From positions 1-17,127 of the forward strand of contig CAJZFM010000014.1 in assembly GCA_915070235.1 (NCBI GenBank): a DNA stretch of 17,127 nt, in the 5' to 3' direction. The notes under the pieces were generated by a model. The model was not told where the DNA came from and did no database searches. It worked only from the letters and a program-made list of their open reading frames with translations. The stretch comes from an uncultured Capnocytophaga sp. (GTDB lineage Bacteria; Bacteroidota; Bacteroidia; Flavobacteriales; Flavobacteriaceae). Numbering within the stretch: the stretch's first letter is position 1; the number at the start of each line of letters is the position of its first letter. Shown here piece by piece: positions 6,457 to 13,801 of this stretch. The translations under genes were made by a program, and so were the position numbers.

Positions 6457-7752
6457 ATGTTATCATACAAAAGAAGCAGTGCGCTCTTTCAAGCAGCGCA
6501 ACAGGTACTTCCTGGGGGGGTAAACTCTCCCGTGCGTGCCTTTAATTCAGTAGGGGGTAGCCCTGTATTTGTAGAACGAGCCCAAGGGGCTTACCTCTAC
6601 GATGCCGACAACAATAAGCTCATTGACTATATTGCCTCATGGGGGCCACTACTCTTCGGTCATGCGTATGCCCCTGTGATAGAAGCCGTTACCGAGCGAG
6701 CTAAAAAAGGCACCTCCTTCGGTATGCCTACCGAGGTAGAGACCCAGATTGCTGAAAAAGCACTCTCTATGGTGCCCCATGTGGAGAAAATACGCTTTGT
6801 CAACAGCGGTACTGAGGCTTGTATGAGTGCCATTCGCTTAGCACGTGGCTATACCAAGCGGGAAAAGATCATCAAGTTTGCAGGTTGCTACCACGGTCAT
6901 TCGGATTCTTTCTTGATTGCAGCAGGCAGTGGCGCCACTACCTTCGGTGTACCTAATAGCCCAGGGGTTACTCAAGGCACCGCCAAGGACACCCTACTGG
7001 CCACCTATAACGATTTGGATTCGGTAAAAGCCCTTTTTGCTGCCCACCCCCAGCAGATTGCTGCTATTATAGTAGAGCCTATCGCAGGTAATATGGGCTG
7101 TGTCTTGCCAGCAAAAGGCTTCTTGGAAGGCCTTCGCGCCCTATGTGATGAGCAGGGTGCCCTCCTTATCTTGGACGAGGTGATGACAGGCTTCCGATTG
7201 GCCAAAGGAGGTGCTCAAGAGGCTTTGAATATCAAGGCAGACTTAGTAACCTTTGGTAAGGTCATCGGGGGCGGACTCCCAGTAGCGGCTTTTGCTGCTC
7301 GAGCTGAGATTATGGGTCACTTAGCCCCTACAGGTGCTGTCTATCAGGCAGGTACCCTCAGCGGAAATCCATTGGCGATGAGTGCAGGGCTGGCCATGCT
7401 CACCGAGATAGAAAAACGACCAGAGGTATTCGATAGCTTAGATAAGAAAACCGCCTACTTGCACGCAGGATTTGAAAAAGTATTTGCTCAAGCAGGTATC
7501 CCTGTACAGATCAATCGCTTTGGCTCTATGTGTTCGGTGTTTTTCAGTGAGACGCCTGTGACCGACTTTGCCTCTGCCCAGCGTGCCGATCATGGCCGTT
7601 TCAAGAAGTACTTCCATGCGCTTCTCTCTCGTGGTATCTACTTGCCACCCAGCGGTTACGAAAGCTACTTCCTCAACGATGCCCTCTCCTATACCGACCT
7701 TGACGCTACCATCGCCGCCCTTCAGGACGCTGTAGAAAAAGGGGAAATATAA
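6457..7752 (+). CDS. hemL: Glutamate-1-semialdehyde 2,1-aminomutase
   Basis: PLP enzyme that converts glutamate-1-semialdehyde to 5-aminolevulinate, the last step of the C5 route into tetrapyrroles (haem). The 431-aa product has the expected length and the family landmarks: [12 protein letters not shown] at 18-29, [17 protein letters not shown] at 114-130, CYHGHSD at 144-150, the cofactor Asp in [11 protein letters not shown] (Asp240), the Schiff-base Lys268 in [11 protein letters not shown] and [15 protein letters not shown] in the C-terminal half. It stands alone: hipT lies upstream behind a repeat and a new promoter box, and no other haem gene is near. The ATG is preceded by AAAAG and an A-rich heptad leader rather than a strong Shine-Dalgarno. 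Confidence 0.97.
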   Translation: MLSYKRSSALFQAAQQVLPGGVNSPVRAFNSVGGSPVFVERAQGAYLYDADNNKLIDYIASWGPLLFGHAYAPVIEAVTERAKKGTSFGMPTEVETQIAEKALSMVPHVEKIRFVNSGTEACMSAIRLARGYTKREKIIKFAGCYHGHSDSFLIAAGSGATTFGVPNSPGVTQGTAKDTLLATYNDLDSVKALFAAHPQQIAAIIVEPIAGNMGCVLPAKGFLEGLRALCDEQGALLILDEVMTGFRLAKGGAQEALNIKADLVTFGKVIGGGLPVAAFAARAEIMGHLAPTGAVYQAGTLSGNPLAMSAGLAMLTEIEKRPEVFDSLDKKTAYLHAGFEKVFAQAGIPVQINRFGSMCSVFFSETPVTDFASAQRADHGRFKKYFHALLSRGIYLPPSGYESYFLNDALSYTDLDATIAALQDAVEKGEI

Positions 7753-7793
7753 TAAACTATCGCAGGAAAACCTATACTCTAATTCATTGATAA

Positions 7794-7876
7794 GCAATAA
7801 ATTGCGTTTCTACACAGGACTATGCTAGGCAAGGAACTACCTTAGCCAGCACCTATGTAGAGACGCAATTTATTGC
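7794..7876. repeat. 83-nt hairpin (MITE-like) element downstream of hemL
   Basis: Left arm 7794-7818 and right arm 7852-7876 are inverted repeats 25 nt long with two mismatches. The 33-nt centre contains a second, imperfect stem (TGCTAGGCAAGG against CCTTAGCCAGCA), so the whole segment can fold into one long hairpin. Each arm is itself palindromic (GACGCAATTTATTGCGTC at 7862-7879). I recall the core GTAGAGACGCAATTTATTGCGTC as a dispersed palindrome in Bacteroidota and cyanobacteria, but cannot confirm it here. It carries no coding capacity. It could end hemL transcription, although neither side has a clear T-run. Confidence 0.8.
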
Positions 7877-7879
7877 GTC

Positions 7880-8192
7880 TAATCACTAATTCCTACCTAT
7901 ACTCCCGAACCCCTATCACTTCCCTATCATGAAGTACTATCTCGGTTTGCTAAGGTTTCCTATACTATGAGCAAGGCCCGTAAGCCTTATCATAGCGACC
8001 TAAGAGTGCAAGTGGCAGGCCTAAGTATACAAACCACTTGTAACCAACAAAAAAAGCAGCGCCGTAACGCTGCTTGTAAGGTTAAGGAATGCAAAAGCAT
8101 ATGCCCCTATGAGTACTCTCGTATAGTAAGTCACAAGCACTCCAAAGCGGTAGCCCTCATGCCAGATAAAAACCGCATAAGACCCCCGTGTA
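7880..8192. other. Unassigned spacer between the hemL hairpin and the GDPD repeats
   Basis: About 310 bp with no gene I can support. An open frame of 85 codons from 7967 has no recognisable domain and a composition unlike the neighbouring proteins. Visible structure is limited to a 7-bp inverted repeat CAAGTGG/CCACTTG (8009-8036), the terminator hairpin at 8049-8075 and a small ATGC/GCAT hairpin near 8090. It could be a decayed gene or an untranslated 3' region of the phosphodiesterase transcript. I saw no tRNA, tmRNA, SRP RNA or RNase P signature. Confidence 0.5.
8049..8075 (-). terminator. Leftward intrinsic terminator hairpin
   Basis: On the minus strand AAGCAGCG and CGCTGCTT form a perfect 8-bp stem around a 6-nt loop, with the last bases of the stem running into seven T. 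The nearest leftward gene is the phosphodiesterase, whose stop codon is about 170 nt upstream, so it most likely ends that transcript after a long 3' untranslated region; a small RNA is an alternative. Confidence 0.75.
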
Positions 8193-8246
8193 TGGCATTA
8201 ATTATTAGTGACATTAATCATTAACCATTAGTGGCATTAATCATTA
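8193..8246. repeat. ATTAATC-type repeat at the 3' end of the GDPD gene
   Basis: On the minus strand the segment starts with the phosphodiesterase stop codon and reads TAATGATTAATGCCA, then CTAATGGTTAATGATTAATGTCACTAATAATTAATGCCA in blocks with 7- and 9-nt spacing. TGGCATTAATCATTA (8232-8246, + strand) is identical to segments at 2367-2381 and 4136-4150. Confidence 0.8.
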
Positions 8247-9098
8247 AAATTTTGGTGCAAAAGGTCTATCAGTAGAGAATATCTGTATGCCTTTCTGAGC
8301 CCATTCCTTGTAGAGATGGTCGCCACGGGCTTCAGCACGCTTGTCTAAGTTACCAAGGGTACCGAGAATGGAGGGGATTCTAAGTTCATTGAGTTTCTTG
8401 TAAAGACTGTCATCAGCCAAGTGTACCCCAGTGAAAGCCACCAATTTGTCCTTGTCAATACCTGTTTCCAAGATACGATCCAGTTCGTCCTGATTGCGTA
8501 CTGTAACCGAGATAAGCATCTCAGGAGCTACATGGTGGAGGGCTTTGGCTTGTTCCACATTGTAGCTGATAAGCACCACCTGCCCTTGCATCTGCTCGGC
8601 ACGTACCAGTTCAGCCACCTTGCTATAGGAAATCCCTTTTTTGAAATCCAACATTAGGTAGGCATTGTGTTGCTTACACCAAGCCAATACGTCCTTTAGC
8701 AGCGGTATTTGAAAGGAGGTCTCTTTGCCAAAATCATCTTTGAGGCGTTCCTTGAGCAGCTCCTCGGTGCTCATTTGGGAAACGACGCCCTGTCCTGTAG
8801 CAGTACGACCGAGTTTGTCATCGTGCATGAGCATAAGATCACCATCCGTACTTTCAAAGATGTCTATCTCAAAGCTGTGGATACCTTTTTTGGAAAGGTA
8901 CTGAATCGTCTGCAAGCAGTTCTCTGGATAGCCTGCGATACCCTTGCCTGCACGGTGAGCAGAAACGATGGGTTTGTCAGCAAAATAAATCTGGTTGGTA
9001 ATCACGTCCTTCTGTGAGGCGATTTGCCCAGAAGAATTGTGCTTACAAGCTACTACTCCCAAGAGTAATAGAAGAGATAATAAAAAAGTCTTTTTCAT
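8244..9098 (-). CDS. Glycerophosphodiester phosphodiesterase family lipoprotein
   Basis: Predicted to hydrolyse glycerophosphodiesters to glycerol-3-phosphate and an alcohol at the cell envelope. The 284-aa product begins with a signal peptide MKKTFLLSLLLLLGVVAC whose lipobox cysteine is Cys18, so it is membrane anchored. The GDPD TIM-barrel motifs are present: AHRAGKG with the catalytic-type His48-Arg49, YPENC with Glu59 (usually PENT), FEIDIFESTDGDLMLMHD with metal-ligand Glu77 and Asp79 and the second catalytic-type His92, and LMLDFK near 150. The C-terminal Thr-Asp-Arg-Pro (STDRP) is also typical. It lies downstream of clpX but behind a strong terminator, so it probably has its own promoter, which I could not identify. 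Its TAA stop codon is the first triplet of a repeat element. Confidence 0.9.
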   Translation of the reverse strand: MKKTFLLSLLLLLGVVACKHNSSGQIASQKDVITNQIYFADKPIVSAHRAGKGIAGYPENCLQTIQYLSKKGIHSFEIDIFESTDGDLMLMHDDKLGRTATGQGVVSQMSTEELLKERLKDDFGKETSFQIPLLKDVLAWCKQHNAYLMLDFKKGISYSKVAELVRAEQMQGQVVLISYNVEQAKALHHVAPEMLISVTVRNQDELDRILETGIDKDKLVAFTGVHLADDSLYKKLNELRIPSILGTLGNLDKRAEARGDHLYKEWAQKGIQIFSTDRPFAPKF

Positions 9099-9110
9099 GT
9101 TTTCTACGTT

Positions 9111-9148
9111 AAAAAAAGGATATAGACGCCTTGCAGCTCTATATCCTT
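9111..9148 (-). terminator. Intrinsic terminator of the tig-clpP-clpX operon
   Basis: On the minus strand AAGGATATAGA (9138-9148) pairs perfectly with TCTATATCCTT (9116-9126) around an 11-nt loop and is followed by a run of seven T (9111-9117, overlapping the stem end). It begins 18 nt after the clpX stop codon and separates clpX from the phosphodiesterase gene. Confidence 0.88.
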
Positions 9149-9166
9149 ACAACTATTCCTAAACTA

Positions 9167-10414
9167 TTATGCACTAAGTAAGTGTTGGGTAAAGCCCGAT
9201 TTGGTGAGCTTATCCTGTGCATAGGCACGGGTAACTACCAAGCTCTTTTCCCCTGTACCAGGTAGGGAGAACATCGCATCGGTGAGGATACTCTCACAGA
9301 GCGAACGCAACCCACGCGCACCAAGCTTGTACTCTAAGGCTTTTTCTACGATGAAATTCAGTGCATCCTCCTCAAAGGAAAGCGAGATGTCATCCATGCC
9401 GAAAAGTTTGATATATTGCTTGATAATAGCGTTCTTTGGCTCGGTAAGGATCATGCGGAGTGTTTCCTTATCTAATGGGTTCATATAGGTAAGCACAGGA
9501 AGTCGGCCGATGATCTCAGGAATAAGCCCAAAATCTTTTAGATCCTTGTGAGTTACATACTGGAGTAGGTTCTTATCATCTACACGGGTCTCCTTAGAGG
9601 TGTTGTAGCCCACCGCTTGGCGGTTCATACGCTTGGCGATGATCTGTTCTATACCATCAAAAGCACCTCCTGCAATAAAGAGGATATGCTCGGTATTGAC
9701 CTCTATATACTTTTGGTCAGGGTGCTTACGCCCTCCCTTGGGCGGTACATTCACGATAGAACCTTCCAAGAGCTTGAGCAAGGCGTGTTGTACTCCTTCC
9801 CCTGATACATCACGGGTGATAGAGGGGTTGTCACCTTTGCGCGCGATCTTGTCTATCTCGTCTATAAAGACGATACCGCGCTCGGCTCTATCCACATCGT
9901 AGTCGGCCGCTTGGAGCAGACGTGTAAGAATACTCTCTACGTCTTCCCCTACATAACCTGCTTCGGTAAAGACAGTGGCATCTACAATGGCCAAAGGTAC
10001 ATTGAGCATCTGGGCAATGGTACGTGCCATAAGGGTCTTACCTGTCCCTGTTTGCCCGACCATCACGATGTTACTCTTTTGTATTTCCACCTCATGCTCA
10101 TCGCGCTCTTGTAGCAGACGCTTGTAGTGGTTATACACCGCTACAGAAAGCACCTTCTTAGTAGCCTCTTGCCCGATAACATATTCGTCAAGAAAGCCCT
10201 TGATTTCAGTAGGTTTCTTTAGCAAAAGGTCTTTGTTGAGCGCCATGATGGCTTTCTTCTTGTTGTTCTCTATCTCAGAACGCCAGATACTTGCGGCCTG
10301 CTCTATACAAAAATTACAGATATATACATTGCTCTCTACACCGCTGGAGACAAGGAAAACATCCTTTCCCGAATGTCTCCCACAGAAGGAACATATTTCA
10401 GTTGATGAACTCAT
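9167..10414 (-). CDS. clpX: ATP-dependent Clp protease ATP-binding subunit ClpX
   Basis: AAA+ unfoldase that recognises, unfolds and feeds proteins to ClpP in the cytoplasm. The 415-aa product shows the N-terminal zinc-binding domain with Cys8, Cys11, Cys33 and Cys36, Walker A GQTGTGKT at 120-127, pore loop 1 GYVG at 153-156, Walker B IVFIDE at 181-186, the RKH loop at 229-231, and the box [11 protein letters not shown] with the Arg finger near 297-307; sensor-2 GARGLR follows in the small domain. The ClpP-docking IGF tripeptide appears as VGY at 268-270, which keeps the hydrophobic character. It is the last gene of the tig-clpP-clpX operon, 20 nt after clpP. The ATG at 10414 leads directly into the zinc domain. 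Confidence 0.98.
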   Translation of the reverse strand: MSSSTEICSFCGRHSGKDVFLVSSGVESNVYICNFCIEQAASIWRSEIENNKKKAIMALNKDLLLKKPTEIKGFLDEYVIGQEATKKVLSVAVYNHYKRLLQERDEHEVEIQKSNIVMVGQTGTGKTLMARTIAQMLNVPLAIVDATVFTEAGYVGEDVESILTRLLQAADYDVDRAERGIVFIDEIDKIARKGDNPSITRDVSGEGVQHALLKLLEGSIVNVPPKGGRKHPDQKYIEVNTEHILFIAGGAFDGIEQIIAKRMNRQAVGYNTSKETRVDDKNLLQYVTHKDLKDFGLIPEIIGRLPVLTYMNPLDKETLRMILTEPKNAIIKQYIKLFGMDDISLSFEEDALNFIVEKALEYKLGARGLRSLCESILTDAMFSLPGTGEKSLVVTRAYAQDKLTKSGFTQHLLSA

Positions 10415-10434
10415 AATATTTGAATGTTAAGGGG

Positions 10435-11097
10435 TTATTTTTGTCGGATAAGCACCTCGTCTATCATACCGAAGTCCTTGGCTTCGCTGGCGATCATCCA
10501 GTAGTCGCGGTCTCCTGTACGGATAACCTCTTCGGTGGATTTGCCTGAGTGGCGTGCGATGATAAGGGCTAATTCCTCTTTGATTTTTAGGATCTCACGG
10601 GCGGTGATTTCTATATCACTGGCTTGCCCTTGTGCACCTCCCAGTGGTTGGTGAATCATCACACGGGAGTGGGGTAGGGCTGAGCGCTTGCCATGAGCTC
10701 CGGCACAGAGTAGTACAGCGGCCATAGAAGCAGCCATACCTGTACAGATAGTAGCTACATCGGGCTTGATGAATTGCATAGTGTCATAGATCCCCAAGCC
10801 TGAATACACCTCACCCCCTGGGGAGTTGATGTATATCTGTATGTCCTTGCTGGCATCCACGCTTTCCAAAAAAAGCAATTGGGCTTGTATGATATTGGCT
10901 ACATTTGAATTAACATCGGTTCCCAAGAAGATGATTCTGTCCATCATAAGTCGTGAGAACACGTCCATCTGTGCTACATTCAGCTGGCGCTCTTCCACAA
11001 TATAGGGAGTCATGCTGCTGATGATTGCGTCGTAGTACATGCTACTGATGCCCCTGTGTTGGGTAGCATATTTTTTAAATTCTTTTGAATAATCCAT
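10435..11097 (-). CDS. clpP: ATP-dependent Clp protease proteolytic subunit ClpP
   Basis: Serine peptidase that forms the tetradecameric chamber serving ClpX. The 220-aa product has the catalytic triad Ser124 (GMAASMAA), His149 (RVMIHQPLGG) and Asp198 (GDRDYWM), plus the strand INSPGGEVYSG at 90-100 and DTMQFIKPDVATICTG at 105-120, all standard. The N-terminus (about 30 residues before TPYIVEERQL) is somewhat longer than in mature E. coli ClpP and may be a propeptide or an extended axial loop. It lies 10 nt after tig and 20 nt before clpX, so the three genes are co-transcribed. Confidence 0.98.
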   Translation of the reverse strand: MDYSKEFKKYATQHRGISSMYYDAIISSMTPYIVEERQLNVAQMDVFSRLMMDRIIFLGTDVNSNVANIIQAQLLFLESVDASKDIQIYINSPGGEVYSGLGIYDTMQFIKPDVATICTGMAASMAAVLLCAGAHGKRSALPHSRVMIHQPLGGAQGQASDIEITAREILKIKEELALIIARHSGKSTEEVIRTGDRDYWMIASEAKDFGMIDEVLIRQK

Positions 11098-11107
11098 ATC
11101 TTGTTAA

Positions 11108-12427
11108 TTAGTGTTGGTGTGAATAGAACTTTTCTATAAAAGAGTCTATATCAATCTCTATTTTGTTTAGGTTGGCTTTTTCTTTGTAGAACTGTATGAG
11201 CTTGCCTCCGGTGAGTTCGCGGTGAATGCGTTCTACTTCCGCACGTTCTTTTAGGGTATTGTTTACAAAGTTGTCCAACTCTTTTTTCCCGATTTCAAAC
11301 AAGCCAAAGCGTGCCATCTGAGCGCGGATTGCATTTTCACAGAACTCGCGGATTTCATCATAAGACACCTGTAGGTTGTTGTCCTTTATGATCTTGCCTT
11401 CTATAAGCTGGTAGCGTAGGCCTTTTTCGGATTTTTCGTAGTCTTCAGCTGCTTCTTCTTCAGTGATAGGGTTTTCACTGGTGGCGCGAATCCAGCGCTT
11501 GAGGAAGTCTGCAGGAAGGTCAAACTTGGTTCTTTCCAAAAGGGCTTCAGTGGCATCATCCAAAAGTCGCACATCGCAAGAGTGGTCAAAGTCTTCTTTG
11601 ATACTCTTGGCTACCTTCTCACGGAAAGTCTCTTCGGTGGTGGTATCAGGATATACTTTTTGGAAGAACTCCTCGTTCATATCAGCCAAAATCTGCTCTT
11701 GGATTTTCTCTATAGTGAAAGTTACCTCTATATCAAGGTCATGTATCACATCATGTGGTTTCTTAAGGGCTTGCATGAGCATATGTGGATCCTTGAAAAG
11801 GCCCTTGGTGGAGAGGGTAAGTTGGTCGCCTACCTTTTTGCCTTTGAGTGCTTCCAAGGCTTTTTCGCCCAATTGTGCAGCGGTGAAAGTAAAGAATTTG
11901 TCTATATGTTCCGCTTCATTGAAGAAAGTACCTGAAATCTGGCTTTTCTCAGTGATGCTATCGCTCTCCTCGTAATAGCCGAAGTGGCCACGTAGGTGCT
12001 CTATCTGAGTATCTATTTCCTTATCAGTTACTTTGATATCGTAGTAGTCAATAGGTTGGCTTAGATCAATGGTAAATTCAGGTTCCAAGCCTATTTCAAA
12101 AACAAGTTTGTGGTGGTCGCCACCAAAGTTGGCATCTGAACCCTCCTCCTTAGGAATGGGCTGACCCAGTAGCTGGAGCTTCTCCTTATCAATGAAATCA
12201 TTCAAGGACTGACTGATGAGTTTGTTAAGCTCATCCATCTGTATCGCCTTTTCATATTGTTTTTTAATCATTCCCATAGGCACATGTCCTTTGCGGAAGC
12301 CTGGGACAGAAGCATTCTTACGATAGTTGTTCAGTGCTTCCTCTACCTTTCCTTGGTAGTCGGCCTTGTCAATCTCTAAGGTAATTACGGCATTAAGCGC
12401 GTCTATTTGTTCTTTGCTAATCTTCAT
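11108..12427 (-). CDS. tig: Trigger factor, ribosome-associated chaperone
   Basis: First gene of the tig-clpP-clpX operon. The chaperone binds near the ribosomal exit tunnel and shields nascent chains. The 439-aa product has the ribosome-docking signature GFRKGHVP at 43-50 in an N-terminal domain, and a long helical C-terminal chaperone region (about 240-439) with LPADFLKRWI and the conserved NNLQVSYDEIREF block. The middle segment (about 150-235), where the FKBP-type prolyl isomerase domain normally sits, is strongly diverged: only LGEKALEALKGKKVGDQ recalls the family pattern and the usual aromatic active-site residues are not evident. This may be typical of Bacteroidota; chaperone function should still hold. 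Confidence 0.95.
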   Translation of the reverse strand: MKISKEQIDALNAVITLEIDKADYQGKVEEALNNYRKNASVPGFRKGHVPMGMIKKQYEKAIQMDELNKLISQSLNDFIDKEKLQLLGQPIPKEEGSDANFGGDHHKLVFEIGLEPEFTIDLSQPIDYYDIKVTDKEIDTQIEHLRGHFGYYEESDSITEKSQISGTFFNEAEHIDKFFTFTAAQLGEKALEALKGKKVGDQLTLSTKGLFKDPHMLMQALKKPHDVIHDLDIEVTFTIEKIQEQILADMNEEFFQKVYPDTTTEETFREKVAKSIKEDFDHSCDVRLLDDATEALLERTKFDLPADFLKRWIRATSENPITEEEAAEDYEKSEKGLRYQLIEGKIIKDNNLQVSYDEIREFCENAIRAQMARFGLFEIGKKELDNFVNNTLKERAEVERIHRELTGGKLIQFYKEKANLNKIEIDIDSFIEKFYSHQH

Positions 12428-12461
12428 TAGGATTGGTTTTTTTATGAAATAATTCAGCTGG

Positions 12462-12494
12462 CAAAAATACTACAAATATTTGGTATGTCCAAAA
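12462..12494 (-). promoter_or_regulatory. Promoter of the tig-clpP-clpX operon
   Basis: On the minus strand TTTTG (12490-12494) is followed after exactly 20 nt by TATTTTTG (12462-12469), a full Bacteroidota promoter match. The predicted transcription start leaves a leader of roughly 27 nt before the tig ATG. No heat-shock operator such as CIRCE is visible. Confidence 0.75.
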
Positions 12495-12504
12495 CTTTTC
12501 TCAG

Positions 12505-12553
12505 AAAAATGAAAAACGAAGAGTGAATAGTTAAAAACGGCTATTCACTCTTC
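12505..12553 (-). terminator. Repeat-derived terminator hairpin of the ketoacyl synthase gene
   Basis: GAAGAGTGAATAG (12518-12530) and CTATTCACTCTTC (12541-12553) are perfect 13-nt inverted repeats with a 10-nt loop. On the minus strand the hairpin is followed by GTTTTTCATTTTT, so it resembles an intrinsic terminator with an AT-rich stem. It overlaps the stop codon of the ketoacyl synthase gene and is built from AGTGAA/TTCACT heptads, which continue into the gene to 12563. It lies just upstream of the tig promoter. Confidence 0.65.
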
Positions 12554-13706
12554 ACTTTTCACTTATTAACACGCTTACCGCATTGCCGCCAAAGCCTGTG
12601 GCGTTGATAAGTATGTTTCTAAGTGGGCGCTCAGGGGCAGCGGGGAGGTAGGGGACAGGCAAAAAGTGCTGTTGCTGGAGCATCAGCACGGCCATTTCCA
12701 TAGCCAAGGCACCACTGGCAGCAAAGGTGTGTCCGATTTTCCATTTGGTAGTGGTAAGCAGCGGCAGCTCTGTGCCAAAGATCTCCGTCAAGGCCAAGTA
12801 TTCGGCCTGATCGCCCTTTAGTGTACCCGTGGCATGGGGGATAACCACATCTACCTCTTTGGGATCTATTCCCTCAAGGGCTTGCTGCATACTGCGGCGC
12901 AGTGCTTCGGCATCGGCGGAGATGGCCACCGGATGGGTGATGGGTTCACTGGCATAGCCAATGCCTCTGATGGTAGCCAAAGCACGGGGAGAGCTGCCTT
13001 TCTCCAAGGCAAAAACAGCCGCGCCTTCGCCCAGTACCATGGTGTTTTTCTCTTTGCTTCTAAGCAGGGGCATACAGGGATAGGGGGCTGCGGCATCGCC
13101 ATAGATTTTTAGGGCTTTCATCTGGGCAAGGGTAAAGGGTGTTAGTGCGGCTTCACTACCACCTATAAGAAAGGCCTCGGCCATATCGGCGTGCAGCCAA
13201 GCCACGGCATTGACCAAGGCATGTAGCGCCGTAGAGCAGGTAATAGAGTGGGAGATAGCCATGCCTCGCCCCTTGGCATCTTGCATCACCCATGAGGCTA
13301 TGTTGCCCAAGGAGGTAGTAGGGGAGGCTAGCGGAGTGGTCTTGCCTTGGGCTAAGTACTGTGCATGATATTGCTCAAAAAGAGTCGTAGCACCACGGGA
13401 GGAACCTATATTGACGCCAAAGTCCTTATCCGTTGGCCAAAGAGCCTCACCAAGGGCTTGGCGCGCAGCATACATGGCATAGAGCACCGTGGGGTCTAAG
13501 TCCTTATACTTAACAGAGGTCTGTTGCAAGAGGGCAATCTCTGCCAAAGCCTCACCCCCCAAAGCGCCTACAGGGAAAAGAGTGTCACCAACGGTCTTAT
13601 TCTCAAGCAGATGACCCTCGGATAGGTAAGAGCGCCACACCCCTTCGCGGGTATGTCCCAAAGGGGAAATACTTCCCATTCCTACAATGGAAATATGGGT
13701 TTGCAT
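12552..13706 (-). CDS. Beta-ketoacyl synthase (FabF-like thiolase fold)
   Basis: Decarboxylating condensing enzyme of the KAS I/II type. The 384-aa product keeps the full active site: nucleophile Cys157 in ITCSTALHA, His291 in PHATGTLKGD, Lys321 and His326 in KWKIGHTFAASG; VLGEGAAVFALE at 224-235 is also typical. It is shorter than housekeeping FabF (about 410 aa) and has HATGT where FabF has HGTGT, so it is probably a specialised paralogue, perhaps in biotin precursor or secondary lipid synthesis; I recall such stand-alone synthases near biotin genes in flavobacteria but none are in this window. No acyl carrier protein or ketoreductase is adjacent. The last codons and the TGA stop are formed by AAGTGAA repeats. 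It is divergent from the YceI gene, with 95 nt between. Confidence 0.88.
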   Translation of the reverse strand: MQTHISIVGMGSISPLGHTREGVWRSYLSEGHLLENKTVGDTLFPVGALGGEALAEIALLQQTSVKYKDLDPTVLYAMYAARQALGEALWPTDKDFGVNIGSSRGATTLFEQYHAQYLAQGKTTPLASPTTSLGNIASWVMQDAKGRGMAISHSITCSTALHALVNAVAWLHADMAEAFLIGGSEAALTPFTLAQMKALKIYGDAAAPYPCMPLLRSKEKNTMVLGEGAAVFALEKGSSPRALATIRGIGYASEPITHPVAISADAEALRRSMQQALEGIDPKEVDVVIPHATGTLKGDQAEYLALTEIFGTELPLLTTTKWKIGHTFAASGALAMEMAVLMLQQQHFLPVPYLPAAPERPLRNILINATGFGGNAVSVLISEK

Positions 13707-13733
13707 AATAACTAAAACAATTTTAACATTTAA

Positions 13734-13768
13734 TTGATAAAGAGCAAAATAAATAAATGCTATCTTTG
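13734..13768 (+). promoter_or_regulatory. Putative promoter of the YceI-like gene
   Basis: TATCTTTG at 13761-13768 fits the -7 consensus and lies 33 nt before the ATG. The nearest upstream TTG (13734-13736) is 24 nt away, longer than the usual 19-21 nt, so the -33 half is doubtful. Confidence 0.5.
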
Positions 13769-13801
13769 CCCTTCATTTAATAAACATAAACAGAAATACG
13801 C

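Noticed and set aside
7438..7797. 119-codon frame antisense to the end of hemL
   Set aside because: It is the reverse-strand shadow of a well-supported gene and continues into the hairpin element.
7880..8192. tRNA or structured housekeeping RNA
   Set aside because: No cloverleaf with a TpsiC-arm sequence, no SRP RNA tetraloop region, no tmRNA or RNase P core motif was found on either strand.
7967..8224. 85-codon open frame downstream of hemL
   Set aside because: No recognisable domain, odd composition with many Cys, Lys and His, it runs through the terminator hairpin and ends in the repeat array, and no promoter or ribosome-binding site supports it.
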